52,445 nucleotides of DNA, taken from contig JAISIK010000022.1 of NCBI GenBank assembly GCA_031262065.1, positions 1-52,445 of the forward strand, given 5' to 3'. The notes under the pieces were generated by a model. That model saw only the letters and a list, made by a program, of their open reading frames with translations, made no database searches and was not told the DNA's origin. Position numbers and translations under genes: made by a program. Each line of letters opens with the position of its first letter. Position 1 is the first letter of the stretch. Positions 50,292 through 52,445 of the stretch are shown one piece after another. Source of the DNA: Oscillospiraceae bacterium. GTDB taxonomy: Bacteria; Bacillota; Clostridia; Oscillospirales; Oscillospiraceae.

Positions 50292-51584
50292 TTATACCGC
50301 TGCCGGGATGCTCAGCTCCGCTGCCGTTTCCATGCGGCGGATTGACCCGCCCATGCCGGAAATTTTGTGGATAATATCCTCGTAGCCGCGCTCGATATAC
50401 TCGACGTCTTCAACCACCGTTTCGCCCTCCGCAGCCAGCCCCGCAATGACCATCGCAGCGCCCGCGCGCAGGTCGCAGGCGCGCACCGCGCAGCCTTGCA
50501 GCTTTGCAACACCCGAAATCACCGCAGTTTTCGTTTCGACCTTAATCGACGCGCCCATGCGGTTAAGCTCCGCGCAGTAGCCAAAGCGCGTATCATAAAT
50601 GCTTTCGCGGATAAAACTAACGCCGGACGCCAGCGCCATGCACACCGCAATCTGCGGCTGCATATCCGTCGGGAAGCCGGGATAGGGCATGGTTTTTACA
50701 TTCGCGCGGCGCAGCAAACCCGTGCGCTGCACACGAATGGCATCGTCGTACTCCGTAACCTTTGCGCCCATTTCGCGCAGCTTTGCGGAAATGCAGTCCA
50801 TATGCTTCGGAATAACGTTGCGCACAAGCACGTTGCCGCCAACTGCAGCAACCGCCACCATATACGTTCCCGCCTCGATTTGGTCGGGAATAATGGAATA
50901 GCTGCCGCCGCGCAGCGCGCGCACGCCGCGCACCTTGATGTGGTCCGTGCCCGCGCCCGAAACTTTCGCGCCCATGGCGTTGAGGAAGTTTGCCAAATCG
51001 ACGATATGCGGCTCTTTTGCTGCATTTTCGATAATCGTTGTGCCCTCGGCAAGCACCGCGCCGATCATGATGTTCATCGTTGCGCCGACGGAAACCACGT
51101 CCAAATTCACGCGCCCGCCGCGAAGACCGTTTTCCGGCGCATAGGCGCAGACAAAACCGTTGTTCAAATCCACCGTTGCGCCAAGCGCCTCGAAGCCCTT
51201 GATGTGCTGGTCGATCGGGCGCGCGCCGAAGTTGCAGCCGCCGGGCAGCGCAACTCTTGCATGCCCAAAGCGCCCCAACTGCGCACCGATTAGGTAATAC
51301 GACGCGCGAATGCGGCGCACCAGTTCATCCGAGGACTCCACATCGCGCACGTGCGTGCAGTCGATGTCGAGCGTGTTTGCATTGAGATAGCTGATTTTCG
51401 CGCCCATGTCGCGCAGAATCTCGACAAGCAAGCACACATCGGAGATATTCGGAACATTTTCAATTCTGCAAGTGCCGTTGACCAAAAGCGCTGCCGGCAA
51501 GATCGCGACAGCCGCGTTTTTTGCCCCGCTGATGGTCACTGTGCCTGAAAGCGGCGTGCCGCCCTGAATTACGTATTTATTCAT
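50292..51584 (-). CDS. murA: UDP-N-acetylglucosamine 1-carboxyvinyltransferase
   Basis: 430 residues; transfers enolpyruvate to UDP-GlcNAc, the first committed step of peptidoglycan. K22-N23 (GAKNAA) and the catalytic cysteine C117 in LPGGCNFGARPID are present, so the enzyme should be sensitive to fosfomycin in principle. ATG 51584 (MNKYVIQGGTPLSG) follows GAGAGGGAAG; a much longer frame would cross the promoter and is rejected. Confidence 0.97.
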   Translation of the reverse strand: MNKYVIQGGTPLSGTVTISGAKNAAVAILPAALLVNGTCRIENVPNISDVCLLVEILRDMGAKISYLNANTLDIDCTHVRDVESSDELVRRIRASYYLIGAQLGRFGHARVALPGGCNFGARPIDQHIKGFEALGATVDLNNGFVCAYAPENGLRGGRVNLDVVSVGATMNIMIGAVLAEGTTIIENAAKEPHIVDLANFLNAMGAKVSGAGTDHIKVRGVRALRGGSYSIIPDQIEAGTYMVAVAAVGGNVLVRNVIPKHMDCISAKLREMGAKVTEYDDAIRVQRTGLLRRANVKTMPYPGFPTDMQPQIAVCMALASGVSFIRESIYDTRFGYCAELNRMGASIKVETKTAVISGVAKLQGCAVRACDLRAGAAMVIAGLAAEGETVVEDVEYIERGYEDIIHKISGMGGSIRRMETAAELSIPAAV

Positions 51585-51632
51585 ATACTTCCCTCTCAAA
51601 TAGAGTATATGTAGAACGCGTGGCAATAGTAA

Positions 51633-51824
51633 GCCAATATAAACCAGATAGAGTATATCATACCATGTCCGAATTGTAAAGAGAGAATAGCCGCAGGTAA
51701 ATTCTATCCGGCAGAGGGAGATTTTACAATTGGATTTACTTTGAGAAACTCGGAACACGGAGTCACAAAAGGTGAACAATTTTACGATGCCTCATCGGGC
51801 GGCAATCCGCCCATTTTTTCATAG
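51633..51824 (+). pseudogene. Possible remnant of a CPNC zinc-ribbon protein
   Basis: A 63-codon open frame without a start codon, between stops at 51630 and 51822. It reads naturally as protein (IPCPNCKERIAAGKFYPAEG, then DFTIGFTLRNSEHG) and has an AT-rich composition unlike its neighbours. It overlaps the murA promoter and the end of the TPR gene on the other strand. It could be the tail of a lost gene, or chance. Confidence 0.25.
51652..51680 (-). promoter_or_regulatory. murA promoter
   Basis: TTTACA (51675-51680), 17 bp and TATACT (51652-51657) on the minus strand; leader about 60 nt. The block ATAGAGTATAT around this -10 recurs near 51600, close to the ribosome binding site. Confidence 0.7.
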
Positions 51825-52445
51825 ACCGCCGCAATATTGTTGCGCGTCGCCACCGTATTGGGATGCTCCATACCAAGCAGTTTTTCACAGATAGCCAGCG
51901 CCTTGTTATAAAACTCTACCGCCCGTTCAAAGTCGCCTTTGCTGTGACAGGCCGCCGCGATATTGTTGTAGGTCGTTGCAGTATCTGGATGCTCCGTTCC
52001 AAGCACTTTTTCTCGGATAACCAGCGCCTTGTTGCACCACTCTAACGCCTCATCGTAGTCGCCTTTGCTATGATAGACAGCTGCAACGTTGTTGTAGGTC
52101 GCCGCCGTATTCGGGTGCTCCGTGCCAAGCACTTTTTCAAAGACCGTCAGCGCCTTCTTATACCACTCTAATGCCCGGTCGTAGTCGCCTTTGCTGTAGT
52201 AGACCATCGCGAGGTTGTTGTAGGTCGTCGCCGTATCGGGATGCTCCGTTCCAAGCACTTTTTCACGGATAATCAGTGCCTTCTTATACCACCCTAATGC
52301 CTCGTCGTAGTCGCCTTTGCTGCCGTAGATACCCGCGATGTTGTCGTAGGTCGTTGCCGTAGCGGAATGCTCCGTGCCAAGCACTTTTTCAAAGACCGTC
52401 AGCGCCTTCTTATACCACCCTAATGCCCGGTCATAGTGTCCTTTT
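51782..52445 (-). CDS. Tetratricopeptide repeat protein (kinesin light chain type), N-terminus outside window
   Basis: The frame is open from the right edge to TAA at 51782, about 220 residues of an incomplete protein. It consists of 42-residue TPRs beginning LGTEHPDTATTYNNLA and ending in ALxIREKV. Four full units are seen plus partial ones at each end; the last breaks into GGLPPDEAS. The units are so alike that the DNA forms a 126-bp tandem repeat, a sign of recent expansion. Such TPRs are interaction modules, often joined to a separate effector domain, here not visible. No function can be assigned. Confidence 0.9.
   Translation of the reverse strand, partial: KGHYDRALGWYKKALTVFEKVLGTEHSATATTYDNIAGIYGSKGDYDEALGWYKKALIIREKVLGTEHPDTATTYNNLAMVYYSKGDYDRALEWYKKALTVFEKVLGTEHPNTAATYNNVAAVYHSKGDYDEALEWCNKALVIREKVLGTEHPDTATTYNNIAAACHSKGDFERAVEFYNKALAICEKLLGMEHPNTVATRNNIAAVYEKMGGLPPDEAS

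Noticed and set aside
50292..51779. MurA with an N-terminal membrane segment
   Set aside because: The extra 65 codons cross the murA promoter and lack a ribosome binding site; MurA is cytosolic and starts at MNKYVIQGG.
51782..52445. Regular 126-bp repeats, considered as CRISPR or minisatellite
   Set aside because: The period is three times 42 and the units translate to TPRs without spacers, so this is a protein repeat.

Overview
The window reads as a chromosomal segment of a moderately GC-rich Clostridia bacterium, most likely of the Oscillospiraceae/Ruminococcaceae type. Supporting signs are the fused S10-spc-alpha ribosomal cluster with a KOW protein between map and infA, a zinc-type S14 and a zinc-lid adenylate kinase, T-box leaders, AGGAGG ribosome binding sites, a CarD regulator, a SpoVB-like flippase and rubrerythrin. 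I cannot place it to species.

Layout. At 1-1817 lies the 5' part of a secreted caspase-like peptidase gene. rpoC and rpoB follow (2076-9515, minus). They are closed by a 13-bp hairpin terminator rather than continuing into rpsL-rpsG-fusA-tuf, and no rplJ/rplL precedes them. A 400-bp spacer carries the rpoB promoter, an opposing promoter with a tiny ORF, and copy A of a small repeat. Next come a NUDIX hydrolase, mntP and a tRNA-Leu(GAG) on the minus strand, then rsmE and a MOP-family flippase on the plus strand. After these are a GNAT acetyltransferase, a 63-residue orphan and a 230-bp palindromic element.

From 30960 down to 14963 (minus) the ribosomal superoperon runs rpsJ-rplCDWB-rpsS-rplV-rpsC-rplP-rpmC-rpsQ-rplNXE-rpsN-rpsH-rplFR-rpsE-rpmD-rplO-secY-adk-map-KOW-infA-rpmJ-rpsMKD-rpoA-rplQ. 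A consensus promoter and a leader of about 270 nt containing a terminator hairpin stand in front of it.

From 43328 down to 31080 (minus) is a complete branched-chain amino acid operon: promoter, T-box leader with a probable CUC (Leu) specifier, leuA-ilvB-ilvN-ilvC-ilvD-leuC-leuD-leuB, an AAA+ ATPase of the DUF815 type, ilvA and a terminator. The genes are tightly spaced and often overlap by ATGA, so they should be co-expressed when uncharged tRNA-Leu accumulates. The tRNA-Leu(GAG) in this same window is the isoacceptor expected to read that specifier.

The rest holds carD-ridA (minus); an RluA-type pseudouridine synthase and murC (plus); degV; an orphan trpB2 under its own T-box with a UGG (Trp) specifier; rubrerythrin (plus); a 397-bp non-coding block containing copy B of the repeat interrupted by a structured 139-bp insert and flanked by two identical 31-bp hairpins; murA (minus); and, running off the right edge, the 3' part of a kinesin-light-chain-type TPR protein.

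Most of the window is conserved housekeeping sequence. The parts that seem least explained are the nested repeat next to terminators, the palindromic element, the caspase-like surface protein, the DUF815 ATPase inside the amino acid operon, and a possible gene remnant beside murA.
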